The position numbers and the translations under genes are program-made. From Bacteroidales bacterium (GTDB lineage: Bacteria > Bacteroidota > Bacteroidia > Bacteroidales > FEN-979): 21,513 nucleotides of DNA. The first letter of the stretch is position 1. Each line of letters begins with the position of its first letter. This document shows positions 1 through 7,200 of the stretch, piece by piece. The notes beneath the pieces are model-generated. The model saw only the letters and a program-made list of their open reading frames with translations. It was not told the origin of the DNA and did no database searches. The stretch spans positions 1-21,513 of the forward strand of contig JAFGNY010000133.1 in assembly GCA_016926765.1 (NCBI GenBank). Direction: 5' to 3'.

Positions 1-1535
1 GCTCCTGGCCCTCCATTGGTGGCAGTCAGTGAGATAACCGGTTTCGGAATATCGGGATTCAAATATCCCTGAGCCATAAGTAAGGCTTTGTATGCATTCA
101 GCCTGCCGGTGCCCAGCATTCCGTTATACTGGGGATTGAGCTGGCTGATGTCGTCTGTGGAATATAGCAGGATGTCTTTTACCTCTTCCGGAACCAGAAT
201 GCCTTTGGTGAGCGAAACGATGAGTGCAGCTGCGCCTGAAACGTGCGGACATGCCATGGAGGTTCCCATCAAGTATCCATAAGTATCTCCCGGCATAGTA
301 CTCAGGATGTCCTCTTCGTTGAAGGGATAATAGTTGCCTCCCGGAGCGCTGAGACTAACCCACGGGCCATAGTTAGAGTAGAAGGAGCGGATGTCGTTGT
401 GGGAAGTGGCTGCCACCGCGATACAGGGCTCGTAACAAGCCGGATAGGAAATGGCATTCGTATCGCTGTTGCCTGCCGAACAAATTAGGATGCCTCCGTT
501 CAAGACACCACCTCCGCCGTTGGCAATAAAATAATCGATTGCTTCAAGCAGGGCCGGAGAGGCTGTAGGAAGGTTCCAGCTGTTCTGTGATATGGAAGCG
601 CCTTGATCTGCTGCCCAGATGAATGCATTGGGAATATTCTCTTCCACCACGGTGTTATCTGCTGAAATGATCTGGCACGACATGATGCGTACCCCATTTC
701 CGGTTCCATCTCCTCCCGCTATCCCGCTCACGCCTATTCCATTGTTGGTGTTTGCCGATATGGTTCCGGCCACATGGGTTCCGTGCAAACAAGGTTCGAT
801 CAGGGTTGTGTCAGCATAAAAATTGTACCCGATCCCCTCCCACATGTTGGCTTGCAGATCGGGATGCTCATAAGCCACTCCCTGATCCATGATGGCTACG
901 ACTATCCCGGTATCCCCGCGTTCAATTTCCCAGGCATCAGACATATGAATATCGCATCCCGGGGTTCCTCCTGTCTGTCCTGTATTATTGAAATCCCATT
1001 GCTGCAAATAGAGGGAGTCCTGCGGGATCCAGTCAACGGTTTTTGCAGTCCCTGCCGATGCCAGGGTTGCCTTTACCAATACTTCCGCTGAGGCTATTTC
1101 CGGAAGGGCCGCATACCGGCTCATCAACTCAAGCGTATTGCTTTCCCTGCTGATATGCAGATCATACCAGAGTTCCAGACCCCAAAGCTGATGTCGCTCA
1201 TGAAATCGTTGATTGCGTAAGGCAATGAAAAACACCGGTTTGGCTCCAGTAACACCTGCTTCCCTGTTCAATGCATCCAGGGCCGGAATGCCAAACCGGA
1301 TACATCCATCGGAGCCGGTAGTGACATCTTCCGCCTGGAGTCCTGAGAAATCATCATCCAGCCGGATACGGATGGTCCCGGGCAGAATATCACCCGGAGA
1401 GATTTTGGTATAATCTATATAGGGGCGTGCCCCCCGTTGCAAGGTGATCTTGTCTTGCTGCCCATAAACAGCAACTGACAGGGTACTCCAGATGGCACAG
1501 AAAATGACCGGCTTGCTAAGGATACAAATTTTCAT
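1..1535 (-). CDS. Secreted subtilase (S8) family serine protease, N-terminal part
   Basis: Reading leftward from an ATG at 1535-1533, this frame stays open for 511 codons and runs off the left edge, so the C-terminus is missing. It starts with a hydrophobic signal peptide (MKICILSKPVIFCAIWSTLS..., ending near VYGQQ), then a propeptide-like segment of about 160 residues, then the peptidase domain. The catalytic triad is visible: Asp217 in VVAIMDQG, His251 in HGTHVAG and Ser426 in GTSMACPHVSG, with the oxyanion Asn356 in SAGNS. The Asp motif reads DQG where DSG or DTG is usual. After the peptidase domain (about residue 485) the text PKPVISL suggests the start of a beta-sandwich or sorting domain outside the window. 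The protein is probably a secreted endopeptidase and possibly T9SS cargo, as is common in Bacteroidota, but its C-terminus cannot be seen. It is transcribed in the same direction as the lanthipeptide operon upstream of it, 191 bp away, with its own promoter-like element. I see no evidence that it processes the lanthipeptides. Confidence 0.93.
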   Translation of the reverse strand, partial: MKICILSKPVIFCAIWSTLSVAVYGQQDKITLQRGARPYIDYTKISPGDILPGTIRIRLDDDFSGLQAEDVTTGSDGCIRFGIPALDALNREAGVTGAKPVFFIALRNQRFHERHQLWGLELWYDLHISRESNTLELMSRYAALPEIASAEVLVKATLASAGTAKTVDWIPQDSLYLQQWDFNNTGQTGGTPGCDIHMSDAWEIERGDTGIVVAIMDQGVAYEHPDLQANMWEGIGYNFYADTTLIEPCLHGTHVAGTISANTNNGIGVSGIAGGDGTGNGVRIMSCQIISADNTVVEENIPNAFIWAADQGASISQNSWNLPTASPALLEAIDYFIANGGGGVLNGGILICSAGNSDTNAISYPACYEPCIAVAATSHNDIRSFYSNYGPWVSLSAPGGNYYPFNEEDILSTMPGDTYGYLMGTSMACPHVSGAAALIVSLTKGILVPEEVKDILLYSTDDISQLNPQYNGMLGTGRLNAYKALLMAQGYLNPDIPKPVISLTATNGGPG

Positions 1536-1558
1536 CGTGTTCGGTTTTGCTTTGATGG

Positions 1559-1566
1559 CAAAGTTA
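1559..1566 (-). promoter_or_regulatory. Promoter -7 element of the subtilase gene
   Basis: On the minus strand this reads TAACTTTG, an exact match to the Bacteroidota -7 consensus TAnnTTTG. It lies 23 nt upstream of the subtilase ATG, implying a short 5' leader of roughly 15-18 nt. I do not see a clear -33 TTTG at the usual spacing, so the call rests on the -7 match and its position. Confidence 0.45.
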
Positions 1567-1726
1567 AAACATTCTTTCCAGGAAAATTCGAGTCGTTCCC
1601 GGAGCAGCATTCCCTCTTTTTCTATAATGTGCCATTCGGCAATCCGGTCGGTTGTCTGTTTCACGGGCAACATGTAAAGCCAGATCCAGGTAGTATTTGG
1701 CGCTGTCATATGAATTGACAATCTTC

Positions 1727-2764
1727 CTATTCCCTGATCACGGTACCGAAATAGGCTTTGCATTCGGTTGGCTGCCCTGGCTTATATACGAATTTGAGGT
1801 GATTGATGCCGTTGATATATTGAACCGGATACAGAATCGTTTTCGTGTTTTTTCCGCAAAATCGGATCAGCCCTTCACATTTCTTTTCCAGGGCAAGGTT
1901 ATCGCTTACCAGGGTATTAAAGATATCTTTCCACCGCGGTTCCCATTGGGGTTGCCGCATGCGACGCAGGTACATCTCCATACCGGCGAATGGCAGCACA
2001 ACTTCACCAATGTGAATATTTAAAACCGTATAATCGAAAAGAGGGGCATAGCGGCCGATCATGGTCTCGATGACCTGCTGTTCGCCCGGCCATCCAATTT
2101 TTGTGAGATAACCGATGAGATCTTTTTCTCTAATTCCCGTGATTATCAGCCGAATGGCCTCAGTTTTACGGGGCACCATGAAACCTGTTTGGTAGAGCCC
2201 GGCACCATCCGGCAACGCTTCAACACAATATTTGAGCGATCGTGCCAGGTGATCAGGAAAGCCGATCCCGAAAAGGATCCGGTAGATCTCTCCGAGCACC
2301 TGCAACATGTTTTGCCACTGCTTTTCCCTGGAATCGCCTTCTCCTGCAATTTTGAAGAAGATGTTCGGGATGGTCTGGCAATCGTTTTCGGTACAATCGA
2401 ATTCCAGCCAAAGCAAATCGAGTTTTTTGCTGAGCAGGTCAGAACCTCCACCCCATGCTTTAAACAGTTGTGCGATGTTCAGCCAGAAGGGGGTCTCAAA
2501 AATGCCCTCCGATAATCCGGCCACGGTATTCTCACCTGCCAGCATCGAAACCCCATGGCTATCTTTCGTTACCTTCAGGAAAAAATCGCAGGAAGGAGCA
2601 GGATCTCCAAGCCTGGTCTCAAAACCAAACCCTGAGGTGGTGTCAAAAGGAAAAAAATGACATAACTTTTTAAGTGTTATAATTCCCTGCGGGGAGATAA
2701 GACTGCTGTCGAGGCGTTGTTCCACCGCTTCAAAATGGCTTAGAAAAGTCTGTTTTAGGCTCAT
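1727..2764 (-). CDS. Uncharacterised 345-aa protein of the lanthipeptide operon
   Basis: This is the last gene of the leftward operon, 116 bp downstream of precursor A with no obvious promoter or terminator between them. I do not recognise the family. It has no signal peptide or membrane segment and is probably cytoplasmic. Two segments look like variants of one beta-rich pattern: LLWLEFDCTENDCQTIPNIFFKI (shown here only by its key parts LWLEFD and PNIFF, near residues 118-138) and VLNIHIGE...LPFAGMEMYLRR near residues 247-268. This hints at a pseudo-repeated two-lobe fold. Other conspicuous blocks are FGFETRLGDPAPSCDFF near 46-62, GIGFPDHLARSLKY near 166-180, and near the C-terminus HLKFVYKPGQP followed by AKA-like CKAYFG. 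No kinase, oxidoreductase, methyltransferase or hydrolase motif is evident. Position suggests a tailoring enzyme, an immunity protein or a leader-binding partner of LanM; nothing in the sequence decides among these. Confidence 0.85.
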   Translation of the reverse strand: MSLKQTFLSHFEAVEQRLDSSLISPQGIITLKKLCHFFPFDTTSGFGFETRLGDPAPSCDFFLKVTKDSHGVSMLAGENTVAGLSEGIFETPFWLNIAQLFKAWGGGSDLLSKKLDLLWLEFDCTENDCQTIPNIFFKIAGEGDSREKQWQNMLQVLGEIYRILFGIGFPDHLARSLKYCVEALPDGAGLYQTGFMVPRKTEAIRLIITGIREKDLIGYLTKIGWPGEQQVIETMIGRYAPLFDYTVLNIHIGEVVLPFAGMEMYLRRMRQPQWEPRWKDIFNTLVSDNLALEKKCEGLIRFCGKNTKTILYPVQYINGINHLKFVYKPGQPTECKAYFGTVIRE

Positions 2765-2810
2765 CTTGTTTCAAGGTTTTATGAATCAACCAAGCATCTT
2801 GTCAACTAAA

Positions 2811-2833
2811 ATCGATGGCTTGATCGATGGCTT
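2811..2833. repeat. Short direct repeat, 11 bp x 2
   Basis: The sequence ATCGATGGCTT occurs at 2811-2821 and again at 2823-2833, a 12-bp period, between precursor A and the 345-aa gene. It contains the palindrome ATCGAT. It may be replication slippage or a protein-binding site. There is no further support. Confidence 0.4.
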
Positions 2834-2880
2834 TCAACATTCTCCGCGAAGATTTTCCGGAAGAAAGATTGGGAGGGAAT

Positions 2881-3207
2881 TCAGACACAAATTCCGTTAA
2901 TGTCATTGCTACCACACTGTGTGTCATCGCTGGGGGCAGAACCGTATCCGCCTGCCACATTACTAAGTTCGGCCTCTGTAAGCTCTTCGTCTGAAAGCTC
3001 CCGGGTGGCCATGGGAATTACAAGGTAGAAGGAGTTGGGTTTCTCCTCCAATACGTTGATGCGCAACGATGCCGGGAGTTTCACCCCCAACTCCTGCTCG
3101 ATGGTTTCGTTGGGACTGGTCATTAATCTTTCCCTGAATTGTTCATCTTTTATCGCTTTTTCGATGATACGCTGTTCCAGTTGTTGTCTTCGATTCATTG
3201 TTTCCAT
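2881..3207 (-). CDS. NHLP-leader lanthipeptide precursor A
   Basis: This 108-residue peptide has an 87-residue leader and a 21-residue core. The leader carries the nitrile-hydratase alpha-like text (RLMTSPNETIEQELGVKLP, then INVLEEKP and YLVIP) followed by an acidic helix EAELSNVAGG, ending in the Gly-Gly site read by C39 exporters. The core begins YGSAPSDDTQ and ends NGICV; counting from its first Tyr it has Ser3, Ser6, Thr9, Ser13 and Cys11, Cys20, so up to two (methyl)lanthionine rings are possible. The leader is nearly the same as in the two upstream paralogs, while the core is unrelated. The start could be METM (ATG at 3207) or the second Met (ATG at 3198); the third paralog supports either. 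A TATAATTTAGCAATC motif lies 23 nt upstream. It is the third precursor in the operon order C, B, A. Confidence 0.93.
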   Translation of the reverse strand: METMNRRQQLEQRIIEKAIKDEQFRERLMTSPNETIEQELGVKLPASLRINVLEEKPNSFYLVIPMATRELSDEELTEAELSNVAGGYGSAPSDDTQCGSNDINGICV

Positions 3208-3230
3208 GATGTCTTTTTTTTTTGATGATT

Positions 3231-3245
3231 GATTGCTAAATTATA
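3231..3245 (-). promoter_or_regulatory. Promoter-like motif upstream of precursor A
   Basis: On the minus strand this reads TATAATTTAGCAATC and ends 23 nt before the precursor A ATG. Closely similar text precedes precursor B (3756-3770, TATAATATAACAATC) and lanM (7595-7608, TAATTTAGACAATC) at comparable distances. TAATTTAG is one mismatch from the Bacteroidota -7 consensus TAnnTTTG. This suggests that A may have its own start site as well as read-through from lanM. Confidence 0.35.
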
Positions 3246-3359
3246 CCTGATTGATACCCCTTTTCCTGGCGAACCTAAGGTGCCCATTTAGGAGTGGGAA
3301 GCCCTTCGCTTCACCAATCATTGAGATGGTTTCGGGAATGCTCACCGTAACATGGCTCA
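3241..3359 (-). repeat. 119-bp precursor-spacer repeat, copy 1
   Basis: This block, between precursors B and A, matches 3766-3884 over 119 bp with 3 substitutions that I can count and no gaps. Its distal end overlaps the stop codon of the fossil core at 3357-3398, just as copy 2 overlaps the true stop of precursor C. The minus strand is open for 39 codons (ATG 3360-3358, TAA 3243-3241) and the plus strand is also open across the block, but copy 2 lacks the same ATG, so coding is doubtful. It may be a regulatory or RNA-processing segment between precursors, or simply part of the duplicated unit. Confidence 0.9.
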
Positions 3360-3398
3360 TTTAGTAGGCATAGGGCATGTCTCCATGCCGGTTCCTGA
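3357..3398 (-). pseudogene. Fossil lanthipeptide core downstream of precursor B
   Basis: On the minus strand these 42 nt translate as SGTGMETCPMPTK plus a TGA stop. Precursor C ends SGTDVETCGLPH plus TGA. The shared residues are SGT, ETC and P, and the homology runs straight on through the stop codon into the 119-bp spacer repeat. Here, however, the segment lies downstream of the precursor B stop codon and in a different frame from B. It has no leader of its own in frame (a TAA closes the frame within core B). I infer that it was once the core of the B leader and was displaced when about 72 nt carrying the present core B entered after the Gly-Gly-Tyr codons. Confidence 0.75.
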
Positions 3399-3423
3399 CA
3401 TAATGGTTTGGTTTACAATACCA

Positions 3424-3735
3424 TCACTCGCAGGCTTCAGAAAAGCATGCATCATCCATGCTTATTAACCTATATCCTCCTGCCACATTACTAAGTTCGG
3501 CCTCGGTGAACTCTTCGCCTGTATGCTCCATGGTGGTCATCGGAATCACCAGGTAGACACTGTCGGGTTTCTCCTCTAATACGTTAATGCGCAACGATGC
3601 CGGGAGTTTTACTCTCAGCTCCTGCTCGATGGTTTCGTTGGGACTTGCCATTAATCTTTCCCTGAATTGCTCATCTTTCATCGCTTTTTCGATGATACGC
3701 TGTTCCAGTTGTTGTCTTCGAATCATTGTTTCCAT
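3424..3735 (-). CDS. NHLP-leader lanthipeptide precursor B
   Basis: This 103-residue peptide has an 87-residue leader and the 16-residue core YRLISMDDACFSEACE. The core offers two Ser (5, 12) and two Cys (10, 15), suited to two successive non-overlapping lanthionine rings, Ser5-Cys10 and Ser12-Cys15, though the ring pattern is inferred. The leader has the same NHLP blocks as its paralogs (TIEQEL, LPASLRINVLEEKP, YLVIP, EAELSNVAGG). It starts METM like A. By rough count the leader DNA of A and B differs at about one base in ten, mostly in the linker before EAELSNVAGG. The core is directly followed by a displaced core remnant (3357-3398) and then the spacer repeat, so this gene appears to have exchanged its core. 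Confidence 0.93.
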   Translation of the reverse strand: METMIRRQQLEQRIIEKAMKDEQFRERLMASPNETIEQELRVKLPASLRINVLEEKPDSVYLVIPMTTMEHTGEEFTEAELSNVAGGYRLISMDDACFSEACE

Positions 3736-3755
3736 GATGCATTTTTTTAATGATA

Positions 3756-3770
3756 GATTGTTATATTATA
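3756..3770 (-). promoter_or_regulatory. Promoter-like motif upstream of precursor B
   Basis: On the minus strand this reads TATAATATAACAATC and ends 20 nt before the precursor B ATG. It is the counterpart of the motifs upstream of precursor A and lanM. No convincing -33 element was seen. Confidence 0.3.
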
Positions 3771-3884
3771 CCTGATTGATACCCCTTTTTCTGGCGAACC
3801 CAAGGTGCCCATTTAGGAGTGGTAAGCCCTTCGCTTCACCAATCATTGAGATGGTTTCGGGAATGCTCACCGTAACATGGCTCA
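3766..3884 (-). repeat. 119-bp precursor-spacer repeat, copy 2
   Basis: This is the second copy of the block at 3241-3359, lying between precursors C and B and overlapping the TGA stop of precursor C. The three differences I count are single substitutions. Its minus strand is open as a 44-codon frame (ATG 3900-3898, TAA 3768-3766), but that start lies inside core C and has no equivalent in copy 1. Homology between the two copies continues on both sides, into the core end upstream and the next leader downstream, with more changes there than in the block itself. Confidence 0.9.
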
Positions 3885-4181
3885 GTGAGGCAAACCGCAT
3901 GTTTCTACGTCGGTTCCTGACCCATAACCACCTGCCACATTACTAAGTTCGGCCTCGGTGAGCTCTTCGTCTGAATGCGCGTGCGCTGTCATTGGAATCA
4001 CAAGGTACACGGAGTCGGGTTTCTCCTCCAAAACGTTGATGCGCAACGATGCCGGGAGTTTTACTCTCAGCTCCTGCTCGATGGTTTCGTTGGGACTGGT
4101 CATTAATCTTTCCCTGAACTGCTCATCTTTCATCGCTTTTTCGATGATGCGCTGTTCCATTTGTTTTCTCTGATTCATCAT
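3882..4181 (-). CDS. NHLP-leader lanthipeptide precursor C
   Basis: This 99-residue peptide has an 85-residue leader starting MMNQRKQMEQ and the 14-residue core YGSGTDVETCGLPH after VAGG. The core has Ser3, Thr5, Thr9 and a single Cys10, so one (methyl)lanthionine ring (Ser3-Cys10 or Thr5-Cys10) is possible. It is the first precursor after lanM, 46 bp downstream on the same strand, and is likely co-transcribed with it. Its upstream region does not contain the spacer repeat or the TAATTTAG motif found before A and B, which fits B and A being later duplicates that carry the spacer with them. The end of this core is mirrored in the fossil at 3357-3398. Confidence 0.92.
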   Translation of the reverse strand: MMNQRKQMEQRIIEKAMKDEQFRERLMTSPNETIEQELRVKLPASLRINVLEEKPDSVYLVIPMTAHAHSDEELTEAELSNVAGGYGSGTDVETCGLPH

Positions 4182-4227
4182 GTTGAATTTTTAAAATTGT
4201 TTTACTTCATTAGTTTGACACTCATTT

Positions 4228-7200
4228 TTATTCAAATAACAACACCGCTGGGAATCTATCGGGATAGGCCATCCGCAATAGCTGGTATCCAATTCCGGAA
4301 ACTCCCTGGAAAAATCCGGGGTTGAAGAAATCGTTGTCACCTGCACGAAACAGGAGGTAATGGCCGTTGCGTTTCGCCCGTTCCATCACCCCAAATACTC
4401 TTTTGTAGGCCTCCTTCAATAAGGCCTCATCGTGTAAAACCCTTGCAGCGTAAAACAAGGATTCAGCCCTTCCGAGATTTCCGCAACAGAGATGGTCGAT
4501 GTCCCGCAACCCGGTTTTCAGGATGGTGCTTAGTGCAGTTGTAAGGTTGGTTCGAAATGCCGGTAAGTCGGTCAGATGCAGTGTGGCACTCCGCGAGAGT
4601 CCGATTCCGGCCGCCCCATGGCACCAGCTGATCATGAATCGTGGCCTATCCTTCTCATAATTGATGCTCGATCGCAGGTCATACCAGTTCTGATATTCTT
4701 CCGAAAATTGGCTGTTTTCATATCGGATCCCTCTGATGGCTGCATCCCGGTACCTCTCCTCCACGGTGATTTCGAAAAGTTTCATTAGAGAGTATGAGAT
4801 CCCGGCTGCACCATGCGAGAAACCGGTGAGCATTTTACCGTGTGAGGTTGGCCAACCAAGGCTGCCGTCGGCTTGCTCTATCGCCTTCTCCAGCAAATGA
4901 TCGCCGCAAAGGCGTGCTTTCTTAAGTGCCCCAACATCGCCACAAGCCTTGTGAAGTCCAATCATGGACAATGCGCAGCCGGCACTTCCCGACATGATAT
5001 CCAAAAAGGAGTCATTGGCAATCCGCCCGTTTGTTATAAGCTTGCTGAAATCCAGTGCTTTATCGAGAAAAGATGGGTCGTTCAGGATTTTTGCGATGGT
5101 CATCAAACCATAGACCACCGAGGATAGACCAGAGGTGATACCAATAGAACTGGTGCGGCTAAATGCGGGGATCCTTTGCACCATCTCCATTTCCCAGAAC
5201 AGTGAACGCACGGAGGCCTCTTTTAATTTTCCTACGTTTTGGTCACCCGTAACCTGGAAAAGCGACGAAAGGAAAAGTGCAATGCCTGTCAACCCCTCAT
5301 AGAGGAAAATGGAGGTTGGCTGCATCCGGTACTTCTCTGAGTTGGAGAGGATACCAACCGCCATCCAGGCGCAACTGCCATCTTTAGAGACGATCGCTTC
5401 ACGTTGCAACCCCTCCGTAAGGGCCATGGCTGAGTCAAGGAAATATTGAATCACCTGATCGTCAACCGCCACACCTCCGCCTGGCATGAAAGTCGGGTAG
5501 AGGGTCTTCCCACCCCTTTGGGGTTGCAGTTGCTGGTTGGCAATAGGATCTTCATCAAGCAGCTGCTTAAAGGAATCACTCTTCCCATGGTCGATATCCC
5601 TGAAGAAGAGGGATGCCCTGATAATTTTCAGTTGCTTCTCCATATCCGCCAGGCAGAACTCCTGCAAGTTACGTTGAACGTGATGGTAAACGGCGCCATC
5701 GAGATAATCTTTGGCAACCACTCCCTGGCTGTCGGATAGGTCGGTGCATCCGGTGGAGGCATGGAACATGGGATAGTCGAGCCCCTCCATCTGTCTCAAT
5801 TCAGATCGGCATATATTCCAAAATGGCGTAGGAGGGGTCAACTGGATAAATGCCCGACCCAATAACTCCATCTCTATGGTGTGCTCCAGTCCCGATCTCA
5901 GGAATTTCGGATTCATGAGTTTCTTCCATATCATTCCATAAATCCGCGTGGCACGGAAAATAAACCGTACTTCGAGGTTTTTGAAAAGATGGATGGGAAT
6001 GTCGGCGCGCTTTTGTAATAGCAATTGATATGCCGTGGTGAAGCCCTCCATGATCTCCGTCTGATGTGCGGTAGGCAGATGTTTCTCTCCATTCAGTACG
6101 GGGATATTTGTCTTTTCCTGATAGGTGATCGGAGCCTGGGTGAATCCCATCCGGTCGGTGTTGATGTTTTCCCAACGGATGTATTTGTAGGGTGATTCCT
6201 GATGTTCGTATGCGCCGATTCCGCTGATATCAAATGCATAGCCATCTTTTCCCGTGATCCATGACGGAAGGAGGCCGGTACGGAGTACCGAATAACCAAA
6301 CTGGTTGATTGCCTCGAAAACAGCGGTATTGACCTCATCATCCACCATCGGTTTTCCGTTGTGTTGCAGAATCGACTCAAGATCGATGATCAACGGGTAA
6401 GCACCCGAAGCGATGAGGTTCTCGTGGTGACAGTCGTTGCCGTTCAGCAGGTAGATCAACGCCACCAAAGATCCGGTGCGCCGGTAGAAATCGGCTATGT
6501 CAGCCAGGTTTTCACAAGGCGCTGATTCGATAAATCCCACCCACCCGTAAGGGCCGCGGGTTAGTACATCGAGCGGGCGTAGCTTAGGTTTCAATCCATG
6601 ATCATTGAACCAGATCAGGAAATCCGACCATACCTGCTCCACCTCCAGATTCTTTGGTTTGTAGATCAGCTTCAGTCCCGATTCAAACTGAAGCGAAACC
6701 ACGCTTTTTCCCCGCTCATGCCGGTCTGATAGGCCGGTTTTAAATTCTATTAACCTGCCTGGTGCCTCTCCCGCATGGAAATGGTTGGAGAGTGCCTGGT
6801 AATCGGTATCCAGCCGGGTCAGGAATTCGATGGTGTTGTTTACCATGTTCTCGAGGATGATCGAAAGGATCCTGGCAAGCGTCGCGTATTCCTCGAAAAA
6901 ATCATGGAACTTTTTCCGGATCAATACCCTTATAAATTCATGGTAGAGGGTGGCCTCTGCAGGTTGACCTATCTCTTGCGCATCGATCAACCCCCAGAGT
7001 GAAGATCGTTTTCGGCTTAGAAAAACCTGGAACTCGAGATGAAACGTCTGGGCTGTGAAATAGGAGATCAGCCTGGCAGCGTACCGGTGAAGTTCAAGGA
7101 GTGCTTCCGGCCCCAGATACCGTTCCCTCTCCACCTTTACCTTATCATTGATCAAATTCGAGGCATAAGCCACAAATGGGGTGATCAATTCGATGTAAGG

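Noticed and set aside
88..1091. Several plus-strand open frames in the first 1.1 kb
   Set aside because: They are shadows of the minus-strand subtilase, whose catalytic motifs are clear.
3445..3461. Hairpin GCATG/CATGC inside core B as a terminator or recombination site
   Set aside because: The stem is only 5 bp with a 7-nt loop, easily due to chance within coding sequence.
2881..4181. CRISPR-like or minisatellite array
   Set aside because: The repeated units are several hundred bp long and consist of precursor genes plus spacers, not short repeats with unique spacers.
5801..6380. Minus-strand alternative frames inside lanM
   Set aside because: They overlap the intact LanM dehydratase domain in other frames and show no family features.
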